Source: an uncultured beta proteobacterium
GTDB taxonomy: Bacteria; Pseudomonadota; Gammaproteobacteria; Burkholderiales; Burkholderiaceae_C
Assembly (NCBI GenBank): GCA_903909815.1
Contig: CAIVXG010000223.1
Coordinates: forward strand, 75,771 to 139,770
DNA: 64,000 bases
Reading direction: 5' to 3'
Positions 31,255 to 40,601 of this stretch are shown piece by piece. The notes beneath the pieces were generated by a model. That model did not search any database and was not told where the DNA came from. It saw only the letters and a list, made by a program, of their open reading frames with translations. A program made the translations under genes and the position numbers. Position 1 is the stretch's first letter. Each line of letters opens with the position of its first letter.

Positions 31255-31686
31255 ATGTTGAAATTTGGCGCTGAAATCCCGTTCGTGCACCACCTGGGTT
31301 TTGAGCTCGCGCTGTTCGAAGGTGGGCAGTCAGAACTGCGCTACACGCCCCAGCCCGAACACCTCAATTCCTTTGGCGTGACGCATGGCGGCGCCAGCAT
31401 GACGCTGCTGGACGTGACCATGGCCGTGGCGGCGCGCAGCGTGGACAAGGACATGGGTGTGGTCACGATCGAGATGAAGACCAGTTTCATGCAACCCGCA
31501 CTGGGCCCACTCACCGCCAAGGGTCGGTTGATGCACAGAAGCAGCACCTTGGCCTTCACCGAGGCGACCATTTACGATGCGAACGGTCGTGCTTGCGCTC
31601 ACGCCACCGGCACCTTCAAGTACGTGCGCCGCCTGGCCACGGGCGCCAAGAGCAGCCAGGCCTTCGCCGGTATATCGACCGACTGA
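31255..31686 (+). CDS. PaaI-family hot-dog thioesterase
   Basis: A 143-residue hot-dog-fold protein with HGGASMTLLDVTMAVAA at about residues 42-58, the helix that carries the catalytic acidic residue, and VVTIEMKTSFMQPA. Members hydrolyse acyl-CoA esters, which would release CoA from stalled intermediates. It sits within the lipid-degradation row between an SDR and a medium-chain reductase. Confidence 0.85.
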   Translation: MLKFGAEIPFVHHLGFELALFEGGQSELRYTPQPEHLNSFGVTHGGASMTLLDVTMAVAARSVDKDMGVVTIEMKTSFMQPALGPLTAKGRLMHRSSTLAFTEATIYDANGRACAHATGTFKYVRRLATGAKSSQAFAGISTD

Positions 31687-31712
31687 CTCTCACGTTCAAC
31701 CCAGGAATCCCC

Positions 31713-32729
31713 ATGCCACAGAACCAACAAATACTGCTCGACAACCGCCCCACGGGCGAGGCCAGCGCGAGCAACTTCAAACTCGTGTCCGGCGAGACAG
31801 CCGCGTTGCAGGAAGGCCAGGTGCTGGTGCAGCATCACTACCTGAGCCTGGACCCCTATATGCGGGGTCGCATGAACGACGCCAAGAGCTACGCCCAGCC
31901 GCAGGCGCTGGGTGCGGTGATGCAGGGTGGCACCGTGGGCGTGGTGCTGGAGTCGAAGAACCCGAAGTTTGCCGTGGGCACGCCGGTGGTGGGCATGGGT
32001 GGCTGGCAGCAGTACAGCGTGGTCGATGCCAGCCAGGCAGGCGCGCTGCGCAAGGTGGATACCACCCACATTCCCTTGAGCGCCTATCTGGGCGTGGTGG
32101 GTATGCCGGGCGTGACGGCATGGTACGGACTGATGAAGATCTGCGAGCCCAAGCCGGGCGAGACCGTGGTGGTGAGTGCGGCCAGCGGCGCCGTGGGCTC
32201 GGTCGTGGGCCAACTGGCCAAGGCGCGCGGCTGCCGCGCCGTGGGTCTTGCAGGAGGACCTGACAAATGCCGCCATGTGGTGGAAGAACTCGGCTTTGAC
32301 GCCTGCATCGATTACAAGGCGCACCCGGACGCTAAGTCGCTGTACAAGGCCTTGAAGGACGCCACGCCGCAGGGCGTAGACTGTTACTTTGAAAACGTCG
32401 GCGGCATGATTCTGGACACCGTGCTGTCGCGCATGAACGCCTTTGGCCGCATCGCCGTCTGCGGCATGATCGCCGGCTACAACGGCGCGCCAATGCCGTT
32501 GACCAATCCGGCGTTGATCCTGGTGAACCGGCTCAAGGTGCAGGGCTTCATCGTGAGCGAACACATGGAATTCTGGCCGCAGGCGCTGACCGAATTGGGC
32601 ACACTCGTAGCCAGCGGCAAGCTCAAGTATCGTGAGTCAGTGGCCCAGGGCATTGAGTCCGCGCCCGAGGCCTTCCTGGGCCTGCTCAAGGGTCGGAATT
32701 TTGGAAAGCAAGTGGTGCAATTGTGCTGA
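31713..32729 (+). CDS. NADP-dependent medium-chain oxidoreductase (CurA-like)
   Basis: A 338-residue zinc-free medium-chain reductase of the leukotriene B4 dehydrogenase/CurA group, which reduces the C=C bond of enones. It shows the N-terminal catalytic fold (YLSLDPYMRGRMND), VVSAASGAVGSVVGQLAKA for NADP near residue 155, and YFENVGGMILDTVLSRM. The ATG at 31713 gives the family start; upstream codons lie in the thioesterase gene. Its stop overlaps the next SDR gene by 7 bases. Confidence 0.88.
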   Translation: MPQNQQILLDNRPTGEASASNFKLVSGETAALQEGQVLVQHHYLSLDPYMRGRMNDAKSYAQPQALGAVMQGGTVGVVLESKNPKFAVGTPVVGMGGWQQYSVVDASQAGALRKVDTTHIPLSAYLGVVGMPGVTAWYGLMKICEPKPGETVVVSAASGAVGSVVGQLAKARGCRAVGLAGGPDKCRHVVEELGFDACIDYKAHPDAKSLYKALKDATPQGVDCYFENVGGMILDTVLSRMNAFGRIAVCGMIAGYNGAPMPLTNPALILVNRLKVQGFIVSEHMEFWPQALTELGTLVASGKLKYRESVAQGIESAPEAFLGLLKGRNFGKQVVQLC

Positions 32730-33637
32730 ACGACTTCAAGAACAAGACCGCTGTCTTGACGGGTGCGGGCTCAGGCTTTGGTCTGGAATGCGCGCGCATC
32801 GGGGCGCGCCTGGGCATGAATCTGGTGCTGGCCGAGGTGCAACAGGATGCGCTGGACCGCGCTGCCCAGGAGATGCGTGACGCCGGCGCCCAGGTGTTGC
32901 CGTTCCTACTGGACGTGTCCAGCGCGGCCCAGGTGGAGGCGCTGGGCCAGGCGACGCTGGAGCGCTTTGGTGCACCGCATCTGGTATTCAACAACGCGGG
33001 CGTGGGCGCGGGCGGTCTGATCTGGGAGAACACGCTACAGGACTGGGAGTGGGTGCTGGGCGTGAACCTGATGGGCGTGGCGCACGGCGTACGCGTGTTC
33101 ACACCGATGATGCTGCAGGCGGCCGCGGCCGACCCCGCGTGGCGCGGCCACATCGTCAACACCGCCAGCATGGCCGGTCTGGTGAACGCGCCCAATATGG
33201 GCATCTACAACGTGAGCAAGCACGCCGTTGTGAGCTTGAGCGAAACGCTGTATCAGGATCTGGCCCTGGTGACGGACCAGATCGGCGCATCCGTGCTGTG
33301 CCCGTTCTTTGTGCCTACCGGCATCAGTCAGAGCCAGCGCAATCGCCCGCAGCAATTGAGCAATGCCGACGCCAAACCCACACGCAGCCAGCTCATAAAC
33401 CAGGCCATGAGCGACAAGGCCGTGGGCTCGGGCAAGGTGACCGCAGCCGAGGTTGCGCAGAAGGTGTTTGACGCCGTGGCGGCCAACCAGTTCTACATCC
33501 TCAGCCATCCTCAGGCGCTGGTGAGCGTGCAGACCCGTATCGAAGACATCATGCTGGTGCGCAACCCCACTGATCCGTTTGCCAGCAAACCCAAGATTGG
33601 AGCCGATCTGCGCGCGGCACTGCGCGCTTCAAATTAA
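32723..33637 (+). CDS. SDR-family oxidoreductase
   Basis: A 304-residue short-chain dehydrogenase with TGAGSGFGLECARIG, NNAGVGAGG, and the YNVSK active site. It starts with GTG at 32723, inside the end of the preceding reductase gene, so translation is probably coupled. The C-terminal 60 residues (QFYILSHPQALVSVQTRIEDIM) are an extension seen in SDR proteins that act on hydrophobic substrates. It ends 4 bases from the convergent GGDEF-EAL gene. Confidence 0.85.
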   Translation: MLNDFKNKTAVLTGAGSGFGLECARIGARLGMNLVLAEVQQDALDRAAQEMRDAGAQVLPFLLDVSSAAQVEALGQATLERFGAPHLVFNNAGVGAGGLIWENTLQDWEWVLGVNLMGVAHGVRVFTPMMLQAAAADPAWRGHIVNTASMAGLVNAPNMGIYNVSKHAVVSLSETLYQDLALVTDQIGASVLCPFFVPTGISQSQRNRPQQLSNADAKPTRSQLINQAMSDKAVGSGKVTAAEVAQKVFDAVAANQFYILSHPQALVSVQTRIEDIMLVRNPTDPFASKPKIGADLRAALRASN

Positions 33638-33641
33638 GCGC

Positions 33642-36617
33642 TCAATGCGGTTTGTTGGGGGCTGGCGGCTCGAAGAAATCGACCATCAGCGCGGGGCCTT
33701 CGGATTGACCAAAGGAATCCACCAGCCGCAGCAGATCGGCGTCCTGAATAAAACTGGCGGATGACCGCGCTGCCAGCAACTGGTCGGGCGACTGGGGCCG
33801 CGCGACCACAAAACCCTGCACGTAGTCGACGCCAATTTCCTTGAGCGTTTGTACCGTGGCAATGTCTTCGGCCCACTCGGCAATGACTTTCATGCCCAGA
33901 TTATTGGCCAGGCTCACGATGGCCTCGACGATGGACACATTGGCCGGATGCTGGTTCATATCCACAATGAAGCTGCCATCGATCTTGACGATGTCAGCTG
34001 GCAGATCCCGCAAGTAAGAGAAAGAGGTGTAGCCCGCACCAAAATCGTCCAGTGCCACCTTGGCGCCAAAGCTGCGCACCCGGTCGATGAAACGACAGGT
34101 ATTGTCCAGGTCGTGCAGGGCCACACTCTCGGTGATTTCGTAGCACAGGTGGTGCGCCACATGGCGGTATTTCTCGAGCATCACGACCACATCTGCCAGA
34201 AAGCGCTCGTCGTTGAGGGAAGCGCCGTTCAGGTTCATGCAGATGAACTTCGTATGCTTGAGCTGCTCGTAGTTCTGGCTCAACCAGGCCAGTGTGGTGG
34301 ACAGAACCCAGCGGTCGATCACCCCCATGCGACCGCTGCCTTCGGCGGCCTTGATCAGGAGGTCGGTGCGGATGGGTTCGCCTTGCGGGTCATTCATGCG
34401 CAGCAGCACCTCGAAGTTCAGTGAATCATGCGGGGTCGAGAGCGACATGATGGGCTGCATGGCCAGATACAGACACTCGGTGACGGTGGTCGTGGCCAGC
34501 AGCGCCACGAGCTTGATCTCGGCCTCGTAATCCAGAAATGCAGCAGACCCCCTTTCGTACACCATCAGACCGTCGCCGTGGCCTGCCTTGGCTTCGCGGC
34601 AGGCGCGGTCGGCGGTGGAGATGGCGTCCTGGACGCTGGTGCCAGGGGCCACTTCAATCAGACCGATGGAGCCGCGCACGTGGAACGCCTTGTCGTCGAT
34701 GTCGTAAGGGCGTCCGCTCAGACTGGCGATGATGCGCTGGCAAATCAGCGAGGCCAGTTCAATCTTGGTATCGGGCAGCACCATCAAGAATTCGTCTCCG
34801 CCCAGGCGCCCCATGGGCATGTGCCTGGACAGCACATTATTGGCGCGGTTGCAAACGTGCTGCAGCACCTCGTCGCCCACATTGCGGCCATACAACTCGT
34901 TGATCAGCTTGAAACGGTCCAGATCCAGATACGCCAGGGCCAGTGGTTGTCCAGCGGCCAGGCGTTCCATCGCCAGATCCAGTTCCTTCTCGATACCGCG
35001 ACGGTTCAGGGAACGGGTGAGCGAATCGTTGTCAGCCAGAAACTGGAGGTGGCCGATGGCGCGAATCTTCTCGGTCACGTCCTGCAAGGAACCTTCGATC
35101 TTTCCGCGCGCCAGTGTCGCCTTGATCAGGTAGGAGCGCGGCGTGCCGCCGCCGGGCATCGCATGCTCTTGGATTTCCAATTCCGCCCCGGCTTGGCCGT
35201 GCACCAATTGCTGCAGCCGGGTCCAATGCTCCATGGAAAAGCAGCTGTACCAGGCCCGATCCAGCGCCTGGGCTGAACTTACGCCCAGCATGGCGAGCAT
35301 GGCCGGGTTGGCGCTGATGAAGTTCCCCTCATTGTCCAGCGAGAAAAGGCCCACCGGTACCGCCTCGAAAGTCTGTTGCAACTCGGCCTGCGCCTCGAGT
35401 CGCTGCAGGTGCTCCTGGCGCATTTGCTCGGCGATGGCGAGGGAGGCAAGTAGACCGGTCGCCAATGCGGCAATAACTCCGTTGGCTGATCCAACCAGGC
35501 CTCGTGTTCCAAAAGCTGCAGCCAAGATTTCAGCTAAGGTCGAGAGCAGCGTGATGGAAAATGCGGCTGCAAACCAAAATGCAGTGCGCGACCGCGCCTT
35601 GTAGATAACAGTGACTAAGCTGATGCTCACTGCTATCAAAACGACACTCCCGATTGACCAAAGGGCCGGGTAATAAACAGTTCTTGGCAAGGCGACTGCT
35701 CCCACCAGAAGAGCGACGCAGAGCCACTGACTGGCAGCAACCAGCTTAGTGAACTTGAGTTTTTGAAGTTCACCCCAGAACAGCGATCGATAGATCGTCA
35801 CCGTCAGTAGCGCCCAAACCGCGCGTGTGATCGAGCGCCCTTGGGGAATCCATTCGACGGGGACCACGTGGTTGAGCCACTGGTCATCCCACCCACCCCC
35901 AGTGGCAGCCAATCGCATCGTGACAAGGAGCCAGGCGGAGAAAAGCACATACAAACCGCTGCGATTGATGATCCCGGTGATCAGCACAAAAAGTGCAAGC
36001 ACCAGCAAGCCACCGTCGGTCAACCCCGACCTGCGATGGTAGTCGAGGCTTGATATTTCCAATTGATCCGCGTGCCACAGGGTGGCGCTGAGACGTGCGG
36101 GTCCAACAAACGAAGCCCGGCAGATCAGCTCCTGCCATGGTTCATCGACGCGTAGTGCGAATCCCGCCTTGACTGCTACTACCGCACCTTCTGCTTTGCG
36201 ATCTGTGGCGCTGCCCAGCAGTCGAAATGTAGATGCATCCCAGCATGCCATATCAGTCGCGTGACGCGATGGGAATTCCACAACCCTTGATTGACCTTCG
36301 GTCCCGGATAATTTAAAACTAAACCAAACTGGCAACTCTGAGAGTCTGGTGTCGTAATACTGCGTCGTCGGTGTCTTGGTTAGTAGCGGCAAGGCTTGCA
36401 AAGCTGACAATGCCTGAGTGGGCGACGTCACTGCCCTCAGATCCAATGGGCGGTCCATACGCGACGTATAGACGTCATCTGACAAAGTCAGAATTGCAAT
36501 GGTAAGTAGCCCAATCGCCGCAGGGATCACATAGACCGATACGACCCAGACAAACGAATCCAGAAGAGTTCGTGTGCGAAGGTTGAAGAGTTGGTAAATG
36601 GATTGAACGTGCGGCAA
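33642..36617 (-). CDS. Membrane GGDEF-EAL protein with 7TM-like sensor and PAS
   Basis: A 991-residue cyclic-di-GMP enzyme. Order: a membrane helix (about residues 22-45), a periplasmic region (to about 200), about seven further helices (205-400) resembling a 7TMR-DISM sensor, a PAS domain (about 410-520), GGDEF (about 540-700) and EAL (about 725-970). The GGDEF site LGGDEFLMVL is intact. The EAL motif reads EVL (NFEVLLRM), a tolerated variant, and DDFGAGYTSFSYLRDLPADI is kept. Both activities are therefore possible. It lies downstream of a FeeM-like acyltransferase gene on the same strand. Confidence 0.9.
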   Translation of the reverse strand: MPHVQSIYQLFNLRTRTLLDSFVWVVSVYVIPAAIGLLTIAILTLSDDVYTSRMDRPLDLRAVTSPTQALSALQALPLLTKTPTTQYYDTRLSELPVWFSFKLSGTEGQSRVVEFPSRHATDMACWDASTFRLLGSATDRKAEGAVVAVKAGFALRVDEPWQELICRASFVGPARLSATLWHADQLEISSLDYHRRSGLTDGGLLVLALFVLITGIINRSGLYVLFSAWLLVTMRLAATGGGWDDQWLNHVVPVEWIPQGRSITRAVWALLTVTIYRSLFWGELQKLKFTKLVAASQWLCVALLVGAVALPRTVYYPALWSIGSVVLIAVSISLVTVIYKARSRTAFWFAAAFSITLLSTLAEILAAAFGTRGLVGSANGVIAALATGLLASLAIAEQMRQEHLQRLEAQAELQQTFEAVPVGLFSLDNEGNFISANPAMLAMLGVSSAQALDRAWYSCFSMEHWTRLQQLVHGQAGAELEIQEHAMPGGGTPRSYLIKATLARGKIEGSLQDVTEKIRAIGHLQFLADNDSLTRSLNRRGIEKELDLAMERLAAGQPLALAYLDLDRFKLINELYGRNVGDEVLQHVCNRANNVLSRHMPMGRLGGDEFLMVLPDTKIELASLICQRIIASLSGRPYDIDDKAFHVRGSIGLIEVAPGTSVQDAISTADRACREAKAGHGDGLMVYERGSAAFLDYEAEIKLVALLATTTVTECLYLAMQPIMSLSTPHDSLNFEVLLRMNDPQGEPIRTDLLIKAAEGSGRMGVIDRWVLSTTLAWLSQNYEQLKHTKFICMNLNGASLNDERFLADVVVMLEKYRHVAHHLCYEITESVALHDLDNTCRFIDRVRSFGAKVALDDFGAGYTSFSYLRDLPADIVKIDGSFIVDMNQHPANVSIVEAIVSLANNLGMKVIAEWAEDIATVQTLKEIGVDYVQGFVVARPQSPDQLLAARSSASFIQDADLLRLVDSFGQSEGPALMVDFFEPPAPNKPH

Positions 36618-36735
36618 GTGATTCCCGATCGAGATAGAGGCTTGGCTCTCTTTGACGCCACGGTATAGGCGCCATCAAGCGTTGAATCCTAACCCGAAAT
36701 GGATGTCAGCATGTGCACCGTTCTACATTGGCATA

Positions 36736-37545
36736 TCAGAGGGCCGTCTGTCTGATTGCATTTCGCTCATCGTCACCAGCTCTTGGGGTAAATTTGGACT
36801 TGGCGGGTCCGAATGCCACAGGTTGACCCACATCAATGTCGGGATGATGGGTGTAACTCATGAATGTCAGCAAAGGATGGTTGGCCGCGGTCCAACGCTC
36901 CTTGGCAGTGGCAATCTCAAACGCCAAAACCTGGTGCGGCACATTGTGCTCACGTGGGTGAGGAATAAAGGTACCGCCGTCGAGGACATCGCTGAACATC
37001 AATTTTTCGTAGGTCCGATTGAGCGGCGGACGCGCTGCAACCACCGCCCAATCAACGCCGTTATTTGCCCAATACTGAAACAGGGCCTTGAACAGAATCA
37101 TCTTGACCATGCGTCCTGCGCCTCCGCCTACCACGCCCAGACGCCGTGCGTCAGCGATCGTGGATTGCCTCAGCCACGAGGGAAGCTCGACGGAGCTCTC
37201 CATGTTCAGAGGGCGGTCATGATTGATTTGCACCCGCACGGTTCCAAGTGGGGAGCCATCCAGTTTGGATTCGGCCAGCATGATCGCGACATTGGGCTTG
37301 AGGTCGTCATCTTCAGGCTCTCTCAACCCTTGGGCGAAGACTGGAACGTGTCTCGCATATGCCGAATGGCGTACCGCGACAGCCTTCAGAATGTCTTCTT
37401 CACTGCGCACCACCCGCACCGTGAATGGCAGTCGCTCGGTCACCATCTCCGGTTCATTGCGAGCATCGACCAGCGCGTCGACCTTTTTGAGTTCCTCGAA
37501 AACCGATGGGTGTTGATTCAGCATGATGCGACTCCGATGGGGCAT
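36736..37545 (-). CDS. N-acyl amino acid synthase FeeM-like (GNAT-fold) protein
   Basis: A 269-residue protein that resembles the FeeM / exosortase-associated acyltransferase group, relatives of autoinducer synthases. Visible parts are VRSEEDILKAVAVRHSAYARHVP at the start of the fold, DGSPLGTVRVQI, ARRLGVVGGGAGRMVKMILF and VVAARPPLNRTYEKLMF. In FeeM, N-acylation of tyrosine is known; here the substrate is unknown. The ATG at 37545 has AAGGGG 8 bases upstream and is preferred to earlier codons. The downstream neighbour is a GGDEF-EAL sensor, so an acyl signal linked to cyclic-di-GMP is possible. Confidence 0.6.
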   Translation of the reverse strand: MPHRSRIMLNQHPSVFEELKKVDALVDARNEPEMVTERLPFTVRVVRSEEDILKAVAVRHSAYARHVPVFAQGLREPEDDDLKPNVAIMLAESKLDGSPLGTVRVQINHDRPLNMESSVELPSWLRQSTIADARRLGVVGGGAGRMVKMILFKALFQYWANNGVDWAVVAARPPLNRTYEKLMFSDVLDGGTFIPHPREHNVPHQVLAFEIATAKERWTAANHPLLTFMSYTHHPDIDVGQPVAFGPAKSKFTPRAGDDERNAIRQTAL

Positions 37546-37898
37546 GTAAAAAACCCCTTCGCGGCAGGCAGGTGAACCTCCGTCGGGGCAGAAGTTCACT
37601 GTAATCAGGCGCAGAAAAAAATTGAGTCAGACTTGGAGCGCATCGGATGTCGGACGTGCAGTCGTTCCCAATCGGGCATAGGCCGCGCCTCATGTAGGAG
37701 TTTTGCCTACATCCCTGACCGGCGCTCCTGCGCCATGATGTATCTGTATCAACCCTTCAAGCTGGACTGCGTGTGGGCCGGCCTGTGTCTGTTGGGTGCG
37801 GCGTTTTTCATCTTTGGCGGCGCATAGCGGGCTGCTAGACTCCCATGGGTGTCACGAGAATGTCACGATGCCTGCACTTATATTTTTGAGGAACGTCC
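37546..37898. other. Intergenic region between the divergent acyltransferase and phosphate genes
   Basis: It holds the start region of the minus-strand acyltransferase. A small hairpin, ATGTAGG and CCTACAT, lies at 37692-37712 with TTTTG in its loop. A possible 30-codon hydrophobic ORF (37735-37827) follows, then the GAGGAA ribosome site of the DUF47 gene. I see no clear -35/-10 pair. Confidence 0.5.
37735..37827 (+). CDS. Possible 30-residue membrane peptide
   Basis: The frame from ATG 37735 encodes a 30-residue peptide with one hydrophobic segment (CVWAGLCLLGAAFFIFGGA). Its length and hydrophobicity fit a small membrane protein. No convincing Shine-Dalgarno is visible, and it could be chance. 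It precedes the DUF47-PiT pair by about 70 bases. Confidence 0.25.
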   Translation: MMYLYQPFKLDCVWAGLCLLGAAFFIFGGA

Positions 37899-38546
37899 AT
37901 GCTGTTTGCCAAATTGCTGCCGCGCGAAGGCAATTTTTTCGAAATGTTCAATCAGCATGCCGACCGCATCGTGGAAGCCGCCCATGCTTTTTCCAAGCTG
38001 GTGGAGAATTACGCTGACCCGCACCTGCGGGAAAAATACAACCAGGAGGTCGATCACGCCGAACGCGCCGCCGACCGTGTCACGCACGAAGTCAACAAGG
38101 CCATTCACAAGACCTTCATCACGCCCATCGACCGCGAGCAGATTCACACCCTGATCAACACCATGGACGACGTGTGCGATCTGATCCAGGATTCTGCAGA
38201 AACCATGGCCTTGTACGACGTACACCATATGACCGAGGAGATCACTCGCCTCACGGATCTGAGCGTGAAGTGCTGTGAGCGCGTGAAGGATGCGGTCTAC
38301 CTGCTGGCCAAAGTCGCTGACCCGAGCACGGCCGAGGCGGCACTCAAGACCTGCGAGGAGATTGACCGGCTCGAGTCGGATGCTGACCGCGTCATGCGGG
38401 CCGCCATGAGCAAGCTGTTCCGTTCGGAACCCGATGTGCGCGAGCTCATCAAGCTCAAGGCGATCTATGAACTGCTCGAGACCATCACCGATAAATGCGA
38501 AGACGTAGCCAATGTGATCGAGGGCATCATCCTCGAGAACTCCTGA
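37899..38546 (+). CDS. DUF47 / PhoU-like protein partner of phosphate transporter
   Basis: A 215-residue all-helical protein of the DUF47 (PhoU-like) family, found beside Pit-type phosphate carriers and thought to control them. The acidic metal-binding motifs typical of PhoU-like folds show as DHAERAADRVTHEV and EEIDRLESDADRVM. The ATG has GAGGAA upstream. The transporter gene follows after 16 bases. Confidence 0.9.
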   Translation: MLFAKLLPREGNFFEMFNQHADRIVEAAHAFSKLVENYADPHLREKYNQEVDHAERAADRVTHEVNKAIHKTFITPIDREQIHTLINTMDDVCDLIQDSAETMALYDVHHMTEEITRLTDLSVKCCERVKDAVYLLAKVADPSTAEAALKTCEEIDRLESDADRVMRAAMSKLFRSEPDVRELIKLKAIYELLETITDKCEDVANVIEGIILENS

Positions 38547-38562
38547 GGCGCGGGCAGACTCT

Positions 38563-39573
38563 ATGACAACGGTTACGGTTTCGCTGTGGGTGGTGGTGGT
38601 GCTGGTCGCGCTGGCGATGGCGTTTGACTTCATGAACGGCTTTCACGACGCCGCCAATTCGATCGCCACGGTGGTCTCCACCGGCGTATTGAAGCCCGGG
38701 CAGGCGGTGATATTCGCGGCATTTTTCAATCTCATCGCGATCTTCATCTTCCATCTGAGCGTGGCCGCCACCGTGGGCAAGGGCATCGCCGACCCCGGCG
38801 TGGTGGATGTGAATGTGGTCTTTGGCGCGCTTATCGGCGCCATCAGCTGGAACTTCATCACCTGGTATTACGGCATTCCAAGCAGCTCTTCGCACGCGCT
38901 CATCGGCGGCATCGTCGGCGCCGTCATGGCCAAGGCGGGCGCAGGTTCTCTGGTCAGTTCGGGAATCTCGCGCACGGTGATCTTCATCTTTGTCTCGCCG
39001 CTGCTGGGTTTTGTGCTGGGCAATCTGATGATGGTGCTGGTGGCGCTGGTGTTTCGCCGCTCCACGCCGTCTCGGGTGGATCGCTGGTTTCGCAGCCTGC
39101 AGCTGATATCTGCCGGAGCCTACAGCCTGGGGCACGGCGGCAACGATGCGCAGAAAACCATAGGCATCATCTGGATGCTGCTGATCGCCACCGGCTACGC
39201 GGCCTCGGGTGACAAAGCGCCGCCCACTTGGGTCGTGGTGTGCTGCTATTCAGCGATTGCCGCGGGCACCATGTTTGGCGGCTGGCGCATCGTCAAGACC
39301 ATGGGGCAGCGGATTACCAAGCTCAAGCCGGTGGGTGGCTTTTGTGCCGAAACGGGCGGCGCCATCACGCTGTTTCTGGCGACCGCCATGGGGATTCCCG
39401 TCTCGACTACACATACCATCACCGGTGCCATCGTCGGCGTGGGTTCCGCGCAGCGCGCCAGCAGCGTGCGCTGGGGCGTAGCCGGCACCATCATCTGGGC
39501 CTGGATATTCACCATCCCCGCCAGCGCCTTTGTCGCCGCCATAGGCTACTGGCTGAGCTTGCAGATATTCTGA
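38563..39573 (+). CDS. pit: Inorganic phosphate transporter, PiT family
   Basis: A 336-residue membrane carrier that moves metal-phosphate complexes with protons. The two PiT signature repeats are DFMNGFHDAANSIATVVST near the N-terminus and SLGHGGNDAQKTIG at about residue 190, and GIPVSTTHTITGAIVGVG lies near residue 280. About ten hydrophobic segments are seen. It is cotranscribed with the DUF47 gene. It is shorter than E. coli PitA (499) because it lacks the long central loop. Confidence 0.93.
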   Translation: MTTVTVSLWVVVVLVALAMAFDFMNGFHDAANSIATVVSTGVLKPGQAVIFAAFFNLIAIFIFHLSVAATVGKGIADPGVVDVNVVFGALIGAISWNFITWYYGIPSSSSHALIGGIVGAVMAKAGAGSLVSSGISRTVIFIFVSPLLGFVLGNLMMVLVALVFRRSTPSRVDRWFRSLQLISAGAYSLGHGGNDAQKTIGIIWMLLIATGYAASGDKAPPTWVVVCCYSAIAAGTMFGGWRIVKTMGQRITKLKPVGGFCAETGGAITLFLATAMGIPVSTTHTITGAIVGVGSAQRASSVRWGVAGTIIWAWIFTIPASAFVAAIGYWLSLQIF

Positions 39574-39585
39574 TTGGTTGACCTT

Positions 39586-39662
39586 TCCGTAATTCATGCC
39601 CGCGCTCGGTGCAACGGGTTCTTCAGTGCGATTGCCGCGGCCTGCGGCCTCGCATTGACACG
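39586..39662. repeat. Degenerate REP-like remnant
   Basis: Only the right half is recognisable: GATTGCCGCGGCCTGCGGCCTCGCATTGACACG resembles the end of copy 1 (ATTACCGCGGCCTGCGGCC, then CTCGCAATGACG). The left end has decayed to CGTAATTCATG. Confidence 0.5.
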
Positions 39663-39688
39663 GGTGCTTGTCGCCTTTATTGGAAATC

Positions 39689-40219
39689 TCAACAAACGGA
39701 CTTGGGCGGCTGGCTGTCCCCCAGTCCCAGCGATTTTTCCATCAGCACCACGTCCAGCCAGCGGTCGAACTTCCAGCCGCAGGACCTGAGCACACCCACC
39801 GGTTCAAAGCCGACCGCGCGGTGCACGCCGATGGAGCCGGTGTTGGCCGAGTCGCCGATCACCGCGATGAGCTTGCGCAGGCCCGCGCGCTCGGCCTGCA
39901 GCGCCAGTTCCGCCAGCAGCGCCCGACCCACACCCTGGCCGAGCGCCTCGTGCGCGAGGTAGATCGAGTCTTCGGCTGAAAACCGGTAGGCGGGGCGAGG
40001 CTTGAACCAGTTGCAGTAGGCAAAGCCCACCACCTGTCCTTGATTCTCCGCCACCAGATAGGGCAAGCCCTTGGACAAAACATCGGCTCGGCGCAGCGCC
40101 ATGTCTGCCGCCGTAGGCGGTTCGATCTCGAAAGTCCCCGTGCCCGTGAGCACGTGGTGGGTGTAAATGGCTGTGATGGCGGTGACGTCGCTGTCGCGAC
40201 TGGGGCGGATGATGGGCAT
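39689..40219 (-). CDS. GNAT N-acetyltransferase (phosphinothricin acetyltransferase-like)
   Basis: A 176-residue acetyltransferase of the PAT/MnaT group. The acetyl-CoA motif is LGQGVGRALLAELA near residue 94; the family N-terminus is IRPSRDSDVTAITAIYTHHVLTG, and CGWKFDRWLDVVLMEK closes the fold. Known members acetylate phosphinothricin, methionine sulfoximine or similar amino acid analogues. ATG 40219 is preferred over TTG 40231. It is divergent from rpsP. Confidence 0.87.
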   Translation of the reverse strand: MPIIRPSRDSDVTAITAIYTHHVLTGTGTFEIEPPTAADMALRRADVLSKGLPYLVAENQGQVVGFAYCNWFKPRPAYRFSAEDSIYLAHEALGQGVGRALLAELALQAERAGLRKLIAVIGDSANTGSIGVHRAVGFEPVGVLRSCGWKFDRWLDVVLMEKSLGLGDSQPPKSVC

Positions 40220-40234
40220 ATTTGGTTGCAAGGT

Positions 40235-40240
40235 TATAAT
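40235..40240 (+). promoter_or_regulatory. -10 box of the rpsP operon promoter
   Basis: A perfect TATAAT lies 110 bases before the rpsP ATG, in the spacer from the divergent GNAT gene. No strong -35 is visible 16-18 bases upstream. The long leader (40248-40349) could carry control signals; I see no classical riboswitch. Confidence 0.45.
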
Positions 40241-40349
40241 GGAAGGCTCTTTAGCGTGTGGCTGGCCGGGTGGTCACGCCGCGTGTCTCAACGCTGAACT
40301 AAATGGCTGGCGAATTTTCAAAATGAACCAGCCGACTGAAGGATAAATC

Positions 40350-40601
40350 ATGGTCGTCATTCGACTCGCCCGTGGCGGCGCAAAAGCTCGCCCGTTTTTC
40401 AATATTGTCGTCGCCGACAAGCGTTCCCGTCGTGACGGCAACTTCATCGAGCGTATCGGGTTTTATAACCCGATTGCCACCGCGAATGAAGAAAGTATCC
40501 GGCTGGCTCAGGATCGTTTGACGTACTGGAAGAGCGTTGGCGCACAAGCTTCGCCCACGGTGGAGCGTCTGATCCAGCAAGCCGCCAAAAAAGCGGCTTG
40601 A
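40350..40601 (+). CDS. rpsP: 30S ribosomal protein S16
   Basis: An 83-residue small-subunit protein, RNA-binding, starting [22 protein letters not shown] and ending in a basic tail (QQAAKKAA). Length and sequence are typical of Betaproteobacteria. rimM starts within its stop codon (TTGA), so the two are translationally coupled. Confidence 0.98.
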   Translation: MVVIRLARGGAKARPFFNIVVADKRSRRDGNFIERIGFYNPIATANEESIRLAQDRLTYWKSVGAQASPTVERLIQQAAKKAA

